A stretch of 64,000 bases of DNA from Diphasiastrum complanatum (GCA_029204225.1 CM055101.1:6019246-6083245), one strand, 5' to 3'. Counted from the stretch's first letter, positions 10,744 through 22,293 are shown. The notes: generated from the sequence alone by a model not told the origin. Numbers and translations are program-made.

Positions 10744-11240
10744 GATTGAATTATCAAACAGTTTGACTGTTTACTGCAGCAAACTATCTGTCACTAGACA
10801 GTTAATTGATCTGAATTCTTTATTGTTCACTTGTTTGCAAAACCAGGGGTGGATTTCACATCCATGCTTACTACTAACAGCACGTTGGATCTGCGATTTT
10901 GGGTCTGCTCCGATCTCTTAGCATGGGAAACAGATTAGTAGGGAGAGGAAGAATCCATTATCCAGGCCTTCCTGTAGAGCTATGACTTATAAATCGCTGT
11001 TGACTCCAGACTAGTACAGCCCATGAGTATTTTGAAAAGTAGTTTGAAAATTGCAAATTTTCCAAAAATTGAGTTTTAGCATAAATTTGGATGGGATTGA
11101 TTGGCAAAATAGGAAATTTATGATGTGCTTTCATTTGTGCTCGTGATGAGCAATGAGCAAAGTTTTTTGTGTTATACATTTGGAAATTACTAAGATACCT
11201 CTTGTGAGAATAGTGGAATTTTGGCACTTGTGTCCTGGCT
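10744..11240 (+). other. Conserved downstream block of gene copy A
   Basis: Noncoding sequence after the stop matches sequence downstream of copies B and C: agattgaat directly after the stop, ccaggccttcctgta near 10,961, and a distal tract around 11,095-11,240 (gctttcatttgtgctcgtga). Copies B and C have about 480 bp between the proximal and distal tracts that is absent here. It probably contains the 3' UTR; no ORF is supported. Confidence 0.55.
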
Positions 11241-12960
11241 ATTTGATCTGCATTGAAAACTCAAACTCACCTGACAGTAACTGGGCAGCTAGATTGATGT
11301 TATGATTCCATGGCATCAGTTTTTCACAATTCAGCTATATTGTATAAGTATTTGGGCGATTCTAGTGACAGGCTACAACCCTCTCTTCAGGTCTGAAATA
11401 TGTATTATATACAAAATTATCATGTATTGAAGTTAGAGCTTATTCTGAAACTTTTAAATAAAGGTGACAACATAAGTCTTATATATAGGATGTGCTATGT
11501 TCTCTCCCTATCAAACCTAGGAATAAAAGACATACTCTTTCCCATTGATGGGTCAAATTTGGGTGAGAATATGAAATCTATCTTTTACAAATTGCAAGTA
11601 CCCATCATATGCGAAGGAAAAAAAATAATTTTTAGTGACTTGATGTAGTGTTGGATTATTGTCAAGCCCTTGCGTGCATCTAAAATTTGAATAAAGCAAT
11701 CACTTCTCAAAGGTTGGTTCGTAATCAGAGGAATCTGAGACTTAGGGCTTGGTTGTTGAACAAGCATGTTGTGTCATAGTTACACTTGTGTCCTTATGCT
11801 CTTATGAGACATTCCTTTGTGTATTTCAATTTTGAGGAACTTCTCTAGCAAAGCAAAAAATTTATAAAGTCGACATGCATAAGGTGTAAGAAAACACACC
11901 ACAATGATGTTACAAAAGAGAACCTTTTTATCAATACTTTAAAATTTGTGGTCAAAATTTTGTAGGTTTGATGTTTTGATTGGAGTTGTAAATTAATGAA
12001 ACTAGTAGATCATGTTGCAAGGAAGAGTAATAAGTTTTTTTTTTAACATTTCTAGAATGAATGCAATGAAGTAGTGTTATGAAAACATGAATTAATACTT
12101 TTTAACAATCCAAAATAACAGAACAAACAAGCTTCACGTGCTGAATAAATAAAAAATATTAAACAAGCTTGAGAATGGTTGACCATTGGGAGTTTCTAGG
12201 GAAACATCTTAACTACAAAATCAAATGTTTGTCTTCATTATTATTACTTTAGTGTATCTTTGTATTTTACACTGCCATATTTTTTGTTTTTTTGCCATGT
12301 TTATCACATTATGCTTTTGGACAAAATCCTAGCCATTAATGCTTGAAGTTACAAAGTAAGTGTGTCATTGCAGTGTTGTATCATGCCATGCTTTTGGTAA
12401 TGTTGGCCATTGGTGCTTGAAGTCACAAAGTTTAATTGCCAATAATAGAGCTATATTTGTTCATATTCCCAAATACTCAAGAATGAGCATGAAGCTATTA
12501 TTTTGGTATCATGAAGGTGGTTGGAAGTTAGTATACCCAGAGCTTGTAAGGATACCTCTGGCTTGCTTATCTCAGTTTATTCCAGCTGCATTGGGTTCAT
12601 GAAAGCTGATTCATCAGTTTTGAAGACAAGGGCTTTGTCCCACCGTGGCAGTCCAGGGGTAACCTTAATCACTCATCTTAGAAAGGTCTTGTACTCTAAG
12701 GTTTGAGATTCCACCTGGCAAGTGCTATTTTCAAGGGCGTTTTCTCCTAGGTTCTTTTTTACTAGTAAACCATTTTAGCAGTGGACTTTGATTCAACGAT
12801 TTGCTCTGGGTTAAACACGTCTATGGAACACTCATAGTTTCTAAGAACACCTTTGGCTTGCTCCTCACTATCTCGTCAAGCTACTTTGAGTTTTGAAAGT
12901 ATTGTGATCTTGTTAGAATACTATTAATCCTTTTCCTTCTGTATCTGTTTATTTTTCGTC
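11241..12960. other. AT-rich intergenic stretch, no gene seen
   Basis: Only short chance frames. A weak local duplication is visible around 12,312-12,430 (gcttgaagttacaaag and gcttgaagtcacaaag, about 75 bp apart). Nothing else is recognised. Confidence 0.4.
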
Positions 12961-12984
12961 CCTCTTCCCCTTATTAGTTTTTTT

Positions 12985-13800
12985 ATGGTTGACCACATCC
13001 ATAAGCGTGCCATTTTCAGACAGTCTAAAGTTGTCCCGTCGTTTAGTCCCTCTTCTCGACAACACTAATTCAGTTCCACCTTATATTAGCTCTCCTAATA
13101 ACATTCCGGTTAGCCATAAGGGACTTCTCCCTCTTCCTTCTTCCCTCAACCCTTTTGTTAGCTATGCTCTTAAGTTTAAGCCCTCTGCTCCTGTGCCTCT
13201 CCCTTCTTCGAAGGAAAATTGGGCTAGTTTGAAGCAGGTTAATTTAACTGTTGATTCTAGGTATGTTAAGGATGGTAACCTTTTCTTGTCTCTTCTTCCT
13301 GACCTTGAAGCCCTCAATGCTTCTCAAGCTTTGCTTATAGACTCTTCAGTGGGGCTTTTTTTTTTTTTTTTTTTTCAGCGATATTGTTTTTGAGCCTTTA
13401 GCAGTCAAGGATTTTATCAATCAAATTATTATTCCTTGGTCCAAGCACTTTATTACCTTTGATTCCTTGGGGAAATTTCTTTTTCTTCTCCACTTTGGTT
13501 CTAATGCAAATGCCTTTGAGATTTTTCTTGCTTCCCCCTTCAGATTTGAAAACTCTATGGTGTCATCTTTCAAGTTTAGTAAGGATTTCAGCCTTCTTAG
13601 CGTTGAGACTATTTCTCTTCTGGTCCGTATTTCTCTCTCCTTTTTCCCTTCAAGTTTAAGTGTCTTCTCTACAACCTACTTTCCAACCTTGGAGAGGTTT
13701 TGGACATTGAAGACGACTTCAACTCTAAGTTTTCACCTCAAGTTAAGGCTTACGTTCTTTGGAAGTTGGTAGACTCTATTCCTGCTTGGCTTAATATTTT
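12985..13800 (+). pseudogene. Broken LINE ORF1-like protein (DUF4283-like)
   Basis: Joining adjacent plus-strand frames conceptually gives the layout of the DUF4283 region that precedes zinc knuckles in plant LINE ORF1 proteins. There is a proline/serine-rich start, then NWASLKQVNLTVDSRYVKDG near 13,225. An alternating hydrophobic segment follows (FITFDSLGKFLFLLHFGS near 13,450), then an SLLVRISL segment near 13,615 and a segment like LSNLGEVLDIEDDF near 13,680. A run of T residues at about 13,357-13,376 and several frame changes break it. Identification rests on pattern and not on an alignment. The antisense LINE at 6.7-8.5 kb is oriented the other way and is probably a separate insertion. 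Confidence 0.4.
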
Positions 13801-14650
13801 TGATGGAGCTACTTACTTTGAACAGCCTATTCATTTTGCCTTGTTGACTCCATTTTGCAAGACATCTCTAAGTCTTTCTAACTGCATGTGTGCGAGGGTC
13901 TCATGCATTCCGTCTACAACTGAATTTCAAATGGTTGTCAACAATAAAAGATCTCTCCAACTGGCATCATTGGTTGTGGCCAAATCTACCTCTGGTTATG
14001 GTATTCCTTTTTTAGGGAGATCTCAAAGCACGAGCTGGTTATTAAGCTCTTCTCAAGAGGACATATCTCCTCCTAGCTCACATTGTGGAAAGGCTATTAG
14101 TGACATATGCAACTTAGAAGGTTTGGCCTTTATTCTTTATCCAAATCGGTATCCTCTCCTAGTTCAGAAAACAATGACAACAAGATACATGAAGAGTCGA
14201 ACTTCACTGAATAGGTTGATAAATCTGCTGGCAAAATTTGTTCTTCCACAAGAGGGGGGAATTAGAAAGTGTCCATTTGGAATTGAACGAGGAGGAGGAG
14301 AAGTTCGGCTCTTTGGTAGAGGAACATATCTCACTACTCTCCCATGATGTTGGTTCGCCAATTTTTAGGTGGCATTCCCCACTTGTGAAAAAGCTAAATT
14401 GAGTCAGGAGATCCAAGACACTGACACGAACAGCCAAAAACTTGAAAAATGCCAAAATTACTATTTTTGATCCACATGATTCAAGTTTCAACATCTTGGC
14501 TTGCCACTGTCAGATCTGAGAGATCTAATACAGATCTTGACATCCCTAAGAGGGCGAGCCATATCTCTCAAAGGATCCATAGATTTGGACTTTTTTCACT
14601 CCCACCTTCCTACAATCCCAAAATCATCCCAAGACTCCAAAATTTGATAT
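13801..14650 (+). other. Unidentified stretch with a 215-codon frame
   Basis: A plus-strand frame runs 13,700-14,347. Its first 30 residues continue the LINE ORF1-like protein; after about 13,800 no family is recognised, and the composition (Ser, Leu, Gly, no conserved motif) does not suggest a real gene. From 14,348 to 14,650 the sequence is noncoding. The last five bases, gatat at 14,646-14,650, are one copy of the target duplication of the next element. Confidence 0.35.
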
Positions 14651-15290
14651 TGTAGTGGGTTTCTTTCCTTGCCTAACCTGAATCCAAGATCTATCAATCT
14701 AGCATCAAAGAGACGGAGTTAGTTGTCATGCGTAGGTTCGTTCCCATGAGAGCAATAGCATATTTCAGATTCAACATAAATGGAGGATCTAACACTAACA
14801 TCCATTGACACTACATCCATTAACCCTACTTCCATTAACCCTAAATCCACAACAATGATAGAAACTTACTCTTTCTTTCTCCCCCTTTCTCTCTCACAAA
14901 AAGCATAAGAAATAGCAATCCCAATAATGATCAAATCCAACAATTAGCAAAATCCAAAGAAAGCATGAAAAATGGAGGAAAAGAGAGGAAGAGCAAGGAC
15001 ATTCATCAATCCATTTCTAAAGAGAACCAATCTGCTTTATTGAAATGAGGAAATGAACATGAGGAGCAACTCGAGTTGGTCCCTTTTTATAGTACAGAGG
15101 AGGACCCTGGCCTCTGAATCCTATTGGTCCAGTCTTGCCTCTCTTTTTATTCAGATTTAAAAAAGTGTGGGAACCATCAAAATTGGAGGGAAACCCAACT
15201 TTATTCACTAACTTGACATTTAGACCCTGTGACATTAAAGTCCCGCAAAAAGGCCTAAAGTCCTTTTATTGACTTGTAACTAATCAAATA
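14651..15290 (-). repeat. 3' LTR of the antisense gypsy element, truncated
   Basis: It starts (plus strand) tgtagtgggtttc and follows the 5' LTR at 19,426 nearly base for base, but stops at about 15,290. It therefore lacks the roughly 100 bp that hold the TGTTGGCAGG terminus and U3 start. It retains a stretch of about 90 bp around 14,800-14,890 that is missing in the 5' LTR. Confidence 0.8.
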
Positions 15291-17010
15291 ACCTTAGAAT
15301 AATCTGTGGCAATACCATGTCTTGATATCAATGTCCAAGCACAACTTCGTGAGAAACCCATATCTGGCATTTTTCTGGATTTAGAGAAATCTGATATTTG
15401 CGGCATCTTTCAAATACTTTCTCCAATCGATCCAGGTGGTCTGTATCTGTACTATGAACTCCCAAGTTGTCCAGGTAAAGTTCAAGGAATTTTTGCAGAT
15501 AATCTTTAAAAGAAAATTGCATTACTCTTTGGAATGAACTTGGTGCATTACAGAGTCCAAACGACATTACTTTGTAAGCATAGGTGTCCCATTTTGTTGC
15601 AAAAACAGTTTTGTGGTGATCGGCAGGTGCAATCTTAACCTGTTTGTAACCACTAAATCCATCCAAGAAACTATAAGCTTCCGCTCCAGCAAGGCGATCC
15701 AAAATGCTTTCTGTAAAAGGTAGCGAAAAGTGATCCTTCTGTGTCACTTTATTCAATGCTTTGAGATTCACACAGATTCGCAATTTCCCATTTTTCTTAG
15801 GAACAATGACAATTGGTGAAATCCATTCGGTATGCTCGATCTCATAAAGGAAATCGGCGTCAAGCAATCTGTAAAGTTCTTTCTTTATCAGATCTGCCAC
15901 ATTAGGATTACAACGATAGAACTTTGTAACCTTTGGAACTACATCAGGTACTAAAGGTATGGTATGTTCAATGACTGATGTTGGAATACCCTTCAAATCT
16001 TGATAAGTCCATGCAAAGCAATCTTGGTACTTAATAAGTAACAAGCGGAGTGCTTGATACTGTTCAGGAGTAAGTTGTGATCCCACTTGTACAATCTTTT
16101 TCGGTTCGGCAAGATTCATTGGCTGCATCCTAGCTGGGCCATCATAAACCTCTTTAGATTCCGGCATGTGTTCATCAGGTTCACGATGTGCTTTAGGTAA
16201 CATGATAAGCACATCATCCAGTGTATAACGTTTAAAATGCTCTGGCATATCATGCTGGACTACATCTGTTTGTTCTTTTTCAAAAGGACTTGTCTTGGAT
16301 CTTCGTTTAGCCTTCTTAGCAGGAATTGATCGTGGAGGTGATGACTTTCGGGATGATAAATCTTTCTTCACAGGTGAAGACTTCCTAGACGATGATGTCT
16401 TGCTGGAAATTTGACTTGAAGAATCATCGTCGACTTTATCTTTGTCTTTATCCAATAGAGGTGGCACTTCCTTTGAATCAATCTTCCGAGGGAGATTTTC
16501 CCATTTTAGGACCGTATTATAATATTGTTTAGCTTGTTTCTTCGTCATCGATCATGTGATCCTATCTTCCTTCAATATAACTGCTTTGGGCGGTTTTATT
16601 GTTGGTTCATCAGGAACATTACACACTCCAAATCCGGTTGGATCCATATGATTTAGAATCTGCTCATCCGTAAGTTCTGCATTGCCATCATAAGTCAAGA
16701 CATGGCTCACTGGTATAAGATCATCCTGAATCAGATCTAGTATAAATTCCATTGATATCCAGGCTACATTCAGCACATTCAGTGGAAACGTGATTGGTGT
16801 ATCCAAAGTTCGATCTAATAAGGAAATATCGCTCAACTCTGATTGATTATCTTGTTGACACATATATCCTGCTGTACAATCAATCGTTGCAAGAGCTTCA
16901 TTCCAATTGACAGTATCCGTTTGAGAATCGTAATGAGCTCCCAATTTTTTCTCTATTCGATCACAAGTGTGATCCATTGTTGACGAATCATCATCTTCTT
17001 TTTGAACCAC
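15291..17010 (-). pseudogene. pol: linker and reverse transcriptase, truncated
   Basis: Two frames, 17,010-16,552 and 16,548-15,328, are in the same register and separated by a single stop at 16,549-16,551. The first is an acidic linker between protease and reverse transcriptase (DIDLIQDDLIP-like end, LTYDGNAELTDEQILNHMDP). The second has a Lys/Ser-rich hinge and then reverse transcriptase motifs: TEWISPIVIVPKKNGKLRIC near 15,800, LDGFSGY near 15,650, SFGLCNAPSSFQRVMQF near 15,540 and YLDNLGVHS near 15,460. The catalytic Tyr-x-Asp-Asp box reads YLDN, so one catalytic Asp is lost; the sister copy at 24.2 kb reads YLDD. Sequence ends shortly after the RHGIAT motif, where the 3' LTR begins. Confidence 0.85.
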
Positions 17011-17284
17011 TAGTTTGATAGTCCAAGTTGTAGAATCAACTTTAGCTGCACGTTCACGATTTTCAAAAGTGATTTTTCCGGTACCCCAGTTATGAATTAC
17101 TTGCGCAACTCGTAACCATGGACGTCACAATAGAACTCGGTAGACATTTGGCGCTTCTGGTAAGTCCATTACTACAAAAGTAATGATGAACTATACTCCC
17201 GCAATTCTGACAGGTATATCTTCAACCATTCCTCATGGACGAACTGTCGTTTGATCAGCTAGCTTAATAGCAAAAGTAGTAGGC

Positions 17285-18195
17285 TTGATCTTTGTAAGGC
17301 CCTATTTTGCACATAGCTTTGTAGAGATCAAGTTACCTCCTGAACCGCCATCTATCACGGCTGCTTCTTTAGGAAATTGTCTATGCTGTATCGGCAGAGT
17401 GATATTCTTTTGTTCACTTTCCCAAGCGACTCCAACATGGAGTACTTCGTTAGATTCTTCAAATCCAACACAAAAAAGTGGCTCCTGATGGACTTCTGGT
17501 TCTTCTTGAGATAACTTTTGTGCTAAGACTTCCCTTGCTTTTGGCACCAACTTCAGAAACTCTCCCAATGAAATATTGATCTTGCTAGACAAAATGTTCA
17601 TGAGCAGTTCTGTTTGTGGTGCTTCTGGTTCAGTCATCTTGAAGGGTTCTTCATGATGATGTAACTGATCATTCATATCCGTAAGTGAATTTCTTGGAGG
17701 CTGCAATGGTGAAGACTGAACTTCAGTTGTTGCTTTAGCAGCTTCAAGCTTCTCTTCTTCTTGCAGATGTTTAATCCACTGCCTCATATTTTGATATCTT
17801 CGTTTTTCTGTATTAAGATTTGGATAGACTCCCGATGCTGTCGGTGTATCATTCAATGGTATAGAATCAGCAGATACTGGATCCACTACTGGTTCTTTCT
17901 GTTTCTGTGCTCTGGTGATCACCATCAAGGGTGCACTTGGTTTATTCTGAGCTTCTGGTCTTTGCTTGATTGTTATCAAATTTACAGGTGTTGTAGCTGG
18001 TGGTGGCTTCGGTCTTGCTGGACAGTCTTTATAGCAATGCCCATAACCACAGTCACTACAGAATGGTACAAATTTCTCTTTATTTAGACATTCTGCAACT
18101 CTGTGATTTTCTCCACATGCAAAGCATCCAAGTGGTGCTCTGGCCCAATTTCTAGAATCTTGTTGTTGAGCGGCAGCATAAATGGCATACTGTTA
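17285..18195 (-). pseudogene. gag C-terminus with zinc knuckles, and DGGSG aspartic protease
   Basis: One register runs from about 18,195 to 17,302. It contains two Cys-His boxes, CFACGENHRVAEC at 18,126-18,088 and CSDCGYGHCYKDC at 18,060-18,022. A Lys/Glu/Gln linker with WIKHLQEEEKLEAAKA follows, and then the retropepsin-like segment AVIDGGSGGNLISTKL near 17,310. DGGS replaces the usual D(T/S)GA and is typical of Tat-type plant elements. The frame hits a stop at about 17,302. A second copy of this gag-protease region, from a sister family, is on the plus strand at 20,129-21,037. Confidence 0.8.
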
Positions 18196-18228
18196 TGAAG
18201 ATCCACCTTCCGAATCATTGCCATAGGT

Positions 18229-19095
18229 TCATTGCTTAGCACTTCCATAAGGTTCTGGTTCCATCAAATTGGCAGGAGGAGCGGAGTGCTTTGGTGGGGC
18301 AGGCAAAGCTAAATGTTCCGGGTATCCAAGAGTAGATTGTCGCAGTCTTGCTACTGGATTTCCTCCATATTGTGGTTCTTGATATCCCATCTGGACATAC
18401 CGTTGCTGAATTATCCGAGGGTTGAAGTTGCAAAAAGCCGTCTCATGGTCAGGTGAAATACACAGATGGCAAACACTGATTTCCATTCATTTTTTCAATT
18501 GAGGACACTCGTTCACTGTGTGATTTCATGTACAAATAGAACACCAGATATTTTCCCTGGTAGGAAAAGTCTTTACAAACTTCTCAGGTTCCTTGTTCGC
18601 TTCTCCATGGAAATTTTTCAATGCTTTGATCTTCTCATCAAATTGCAACTATAACTTTTCCATCTATTTTTGCTGGGTCTTCCCAAGTTTCTCGAACTCA
18701 TTGAGCTTCATTTCTGCAGTAGCATTGGCATTTGTTGATGCAATAGTGGTGGATGTCGTAGTAGTCTACCCTGCTGTATAAGGCAACATACTGACATTCG
18801 GCTCATCATCTGAATCTTCATCCTCCTCCCGAATTGCATCATCCATAGAATTTTGCAAAAGTGCATACTCATTATGGCGTTTCAGCTCATGTCTGATCCG
18901 TTTAGGTAGACCTGACAAAAACCATATAATTATGGCATTTTCATTAATCAGCTCAGGTTCGCATTCAGATATGAGACGTTTCACCCTTTCGATGTAATCT
19001 CGAACCATTTCCTGCTTTCCAATTTTAACTTTACTTAAAAGTAGGAAGGGTCTTCTATAAACTTCCGTGGTTTGAATTGTGTGATAAGGGCTCAC
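18229..19095 (-). pseudogene. gag N-terminal region with additional zinc-knuckle boxes
   Basis: The frame 19,095-18,766 contains a retrotransposon gag core (VRDYIERVKRLISECEP, FLSGLPKRIRHELK) and an acidic end. Further on in the same register are CSICT-stop-NHTVNEC at 18,543-18,505, interrupted by a TGA, and CHLCISPDHETAFC at 18,471-18,430, followed by a proline-rich region. With the two boxes at 18.0-18.1 kb, gag carries four Cys-Cys-His-Cys-like boxes. All gag and pol pieces of this element share one register (start positions congruent modulo 3), so the original was one gag-pol frame, now broken only by stop codons. Confidence 0.7.
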
Positions 19096-19401
19096 TTAAC
19101 AACCTCCCAATAAGCTCTGATGATGCTTTTTGCCTCTTTTTGACCAAGTCTGACATATTTGACCGATTTTTGTTATTTTCTCTGATATCTCAGATCCAAA
19201 TGGATCTTAAGATTGGTGATTTGAATAGCTTTTTCTGTTTAATAATCAAATTAGATTTCAAACAGTAAATCCACTCAAATTAAGCAAAATCAATCCCAAA
19301 CTAACCCTAAAATGCAGATCTAATACTATTCATGCCACGACAAGATGCCTAATGCAAGCTAACCATCAGCCAAACATGTTGCAAACTGAAAAATTGGCGT
19401 A

Positions 19402-19422
19402 GCTCCCCGGCAACGGCGCCAA
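19402..19422 (-). other. Primer binding site, tRNA-Asp type
   Basis: On the minus strand it reads TTGGCGCCGTTGCCGGGG, three bases after the 5' LTR end. This matches the TGGCGCCGTTGCCGGGGA site known from Athila-type elements and thought to pair with tRNA-Asp. All three CpGs are intact here, unlike the sister element at 22,294. Confidence 0.8.
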
Positions 19423-19425
19423 TAT

Positions 19426-20126
19426 TGTAGTGGGTTTCTTTCCTTGCCTAATCTGAATCCAAGATCTAATCAATCTAGCATCAAAGAGACGGAATTAGTT
19501 GTCACGCGTAGGTTTGTTCCCATGAGAGCAATAACATATTTCAGATTCAACCTGAATGGAGGATCTAATACTAACATCCATTAACACTAAGCATTAACAC
19601 GACATCCATTAACCCTACTTCCTCTCTCACAAAAAGCATAAGAAATAGCAATCCCAATAATGATCAAATCCAACAATTAGCAAAATCCAAAGAAAGCATG
19701 AGAAATGGAGGAGAAGAAAGGAAGAGCAAGGACATTCATCAATCCATTTCTAAAGAGAACCAATCTGCTTTATTGAAATGGGGAAATGAACTTGAGGAGC
19801 AACTCGAGTTGGTCCCTTTTTATAGTAGAGAGGAGGACGTTGGCCTCTAAATCCTATTGGTTCAGTCTTGCCTCTCTTTTTATTCAAATTTAAAAAAGTA
19901 TGGGAACCATCAAAATTGGAGGGAAACCCAACTTTATTCACTAACTTGACATTTAGGCCCTGCGACATTAAAAGTCCCGCAAAAAGGCCTAAAGTCCTTT
20001 TATTAACTTTTAACTAATCAAATAACTTTGTGATCATCGGGTTGGACTTACACACATAGGGTGCCAAATTCCTCTCACTTATTAACTAGGGTTAGGGTTG
20101 CCTTGGGATCCGCAAACCTGCCAACA
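19426..20126 (-). repeat. 5' LTR of the antisense gypsy element
   Basis: On the minus strand it starts TGTTGGCAGGTTTGCGG at 20,126 and ends CCCACTACA at 19,426, about 701 bp with TG...CA ends. It includes a TATA-like ctataaaaaggg near 19,825 and a purine tract. The outer flank gatat at 20,127-20,131 completes the target duplication. Confidence 0.85.
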
Positions 20127-21037
20127 GATATAAAGATTGCCCATCCCGACCAGTAGAGCTGCAAGTTGATGCACCTGTCAAACTTGCAGCTATTGTACAT
20201 GATAGGAGAGCGAAATCCACAAAACCAGAAGCCTATGTCTACATTCGGACATGTGTCCAACGTTTGAAGGAGTCCCTACTGGTAGAGAGAATTTTGAATG
20301 AGGAGCATAGTCAACCCTATACTATAAGCCATTACACTAAATCCACTAGACTAGGAGAGTATCCCAGCCCGCAAAAAGAAAAAGATTGTTACATCAATGT
20401 GAAAAAGTGGATACAAGAGGATCAAACTAAGGCCCCTATTGGTGATCTCAATCGGCCAATGGAACCTATGGATTTGCCTATACACTCTGACCAAGCTGTG
20501 AATGCTCCTACCTCACCCATAAACCGGGAAGGACTTATCCAACCTGAGTTCGATGAAGAACCCTTCACCTCCCTAGAACCAAAAGGAAGTGGAAACAAAG
20601 CCTTAACTGCTTCATTGTCCAGTCATGTCACCCTGCCCTTAGGTGATGTTTTGAAGAATTCCAAACCCCTACACCAAGCCTTAACCACCTGGCTAGGAGA
20701 TAAAAATACACCTATAGCGCCCTCCATGGATGGAGAGAGTGATGATGACCAGTTCGTAATGGTCATTGGTGCCACTTGGGAAAATGAGAAAAGTAATATT
20801 ACCCTACTTGTTCAGCGCAAGAAGCTTTCCTCAGTAGCTACTATTATTGATGGTGGATCAGGAGTCAACATCATGTCTTCAGACATATACCAAGAGTGTG
20901 GACTAAGTGCCTTAAAGCCCACCGAATTTTCGATACAACTTGTTGATCAGAGATGCGATCAGAGACGCGTCACACCTATGAAAATTGTGGAGAATGTACA
21001 TTTGAAGGTCGCTGATCTTTGTTTTGTCTGTTCCTAG
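20127..21037 (+). pseudogene. Gag-protease fragment of a sister gypsy family
   Basis: An open frame begins in a zinc knuckle (YKDCPSRP at about 20,129-20,152) and continues to 21,037. It follows the antisense element's gag-protease in order: GEYPSPQKEKDCYINVKKWI near 20,360 matches GVYPNLNTEKRRYQNMRQWI; GATWENEKSNITLLVQ near 20,770 matches GVAWESEQKNITLPIQ; IIDGGSGVNIMS near 20,845 matches VIDGGSGGNLIS. It is therefore a related but distinct family in the opposite orientation. The frame is intact for about 300 codons and ends inside the protease. The piece begins exactly at the antisense element's target duplication. Confidence 0.8.
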
Positions 21038-21186
21038 ATTGAGATGGTATAATTATTTTTGTATATTGACAATTTAAAGAAGTGTAAAACTTTAGTACCC
21101 TTCAAATGTCATTTAGATCAAGTAAATTGGTCATATGGACATTTTTGGTGTTCTACACTACATTGTAACCGTAGTATTTTAGATAG

Positions 21187-21405
<219 letters not shown>

Positions 21406-21635
21406 ATCTATAAATAACAAGTCCTATGTTGAAAAAGGGTTAGCAAATGTTCATTTCTGGTTTGGAACAGTTTTGGTGAAATAACATCACTCATTTTTGG
21501 CTCTCTTCTACACGTGTGTAGAGATTGTGCTGTAAGCGTTAATGATGTGCATATTGTTGAAGAATTAAATTCTATCTTGATGTTGTATAGCCTTTTTACA
21601 TATGCTATGTAAGTTATGAGTTTCATTTGATTCTA

Positions 21636-22290
21636 TGTTGAACGGTTTGCGGATCCCAAGGCAACCCTAACCCTAGTTAATAAGTGAGAGGGATTTGGCA
21701 CCCTGTGTGTGTAAGTCCAACCCGATGATCACATAGTTATTTGATTGATTAGTTAAAAGTTAATAAAAGGACTTTAGGCCTTTTTGCGGGACTTTTAATG
21801 TCGCAGGGCCTAAATGTCAAGTTAGTGAATAAAGTTGGGTTTCCCTCCAATTTTGATGGTTCCCACACTTTTTTAAATTTGAATAAAAAGAGAGGCAAGA
21901 CTGGACCAATAGGATTTAGAGGCCAACGTCCTCCTCTCTACTATAAAAAGGGACCAACTCGAGTTGCTCCTCATGTTCATTTCCTCATTTCAATAAAGCA
22001 GATTGGTTCTCTTTAGAAATGGATTGATGAATGTCCTTGCTCTTCCTTTCTTCTCCTCCATTTCTCATGCTTTCTTTGGATTTTGCTAATTGTTGGATTT
22101 GATCATTATTGGGATTGCTATTTCTTATGCTTTTTGTGAGAGAGAAAGGGAGAGAGAGAAGAGTAAGTTTCTATCATTGTTGTGGATTTAGGGTTAATGG
22201 ATGTAGTGTTAATGCTTAGTGTTAATGGATGTTAGTGTTAGGTTGACTAGATCTTGGATTCAAGTTAGGCAAGGAAAGAAACCCACTACA
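21636..22290 (+). repeat. 5' LTR of a sense-strand gypsy element
   Basis: It starts TGTTGAACGGTTTGCGG, ends CCCACTACA, and is about 655 bp, the same family as the LTRs at 14.65 and 19.4 kb. It contains ctataaaaaggg near 21,942. A primer site follows at 22,294. No matching 3' LTR is present in this window, so the element is truncated on the right. Confidence 0.85.
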
Positions 22291-22293
22291 ATT

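Larger units (their letters stand above)
14651..20126 (-). mobile_element. Ty3/gypsy LTR retrotransposon (Tat/Athila-like), internally deleted, with target duplication
   Basis: The element is read on the minus strand: 5' LTR 20,126-19,426, primer site 19,422-19,402, gag and protease, reverse transcriptase, then a truncated 3' LTR at 15,290-14,651. Both outer flanks carry gatat (14,646-14,650 and 20,127-20,131), a 5-bp target duplication, so both outer ends are original. RNase H, integrase, polypurine tract and the first part of the 3' LTR are missing: reverse-transcriptase sequence passes straight into mid-LTR at about 15,291. A DGGSG protease and a primer site of the tRNA-Asp type place it near the Tat/Athila clade; this is a motif-based call. 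It cannot move by itself. Confidence 0.85.
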
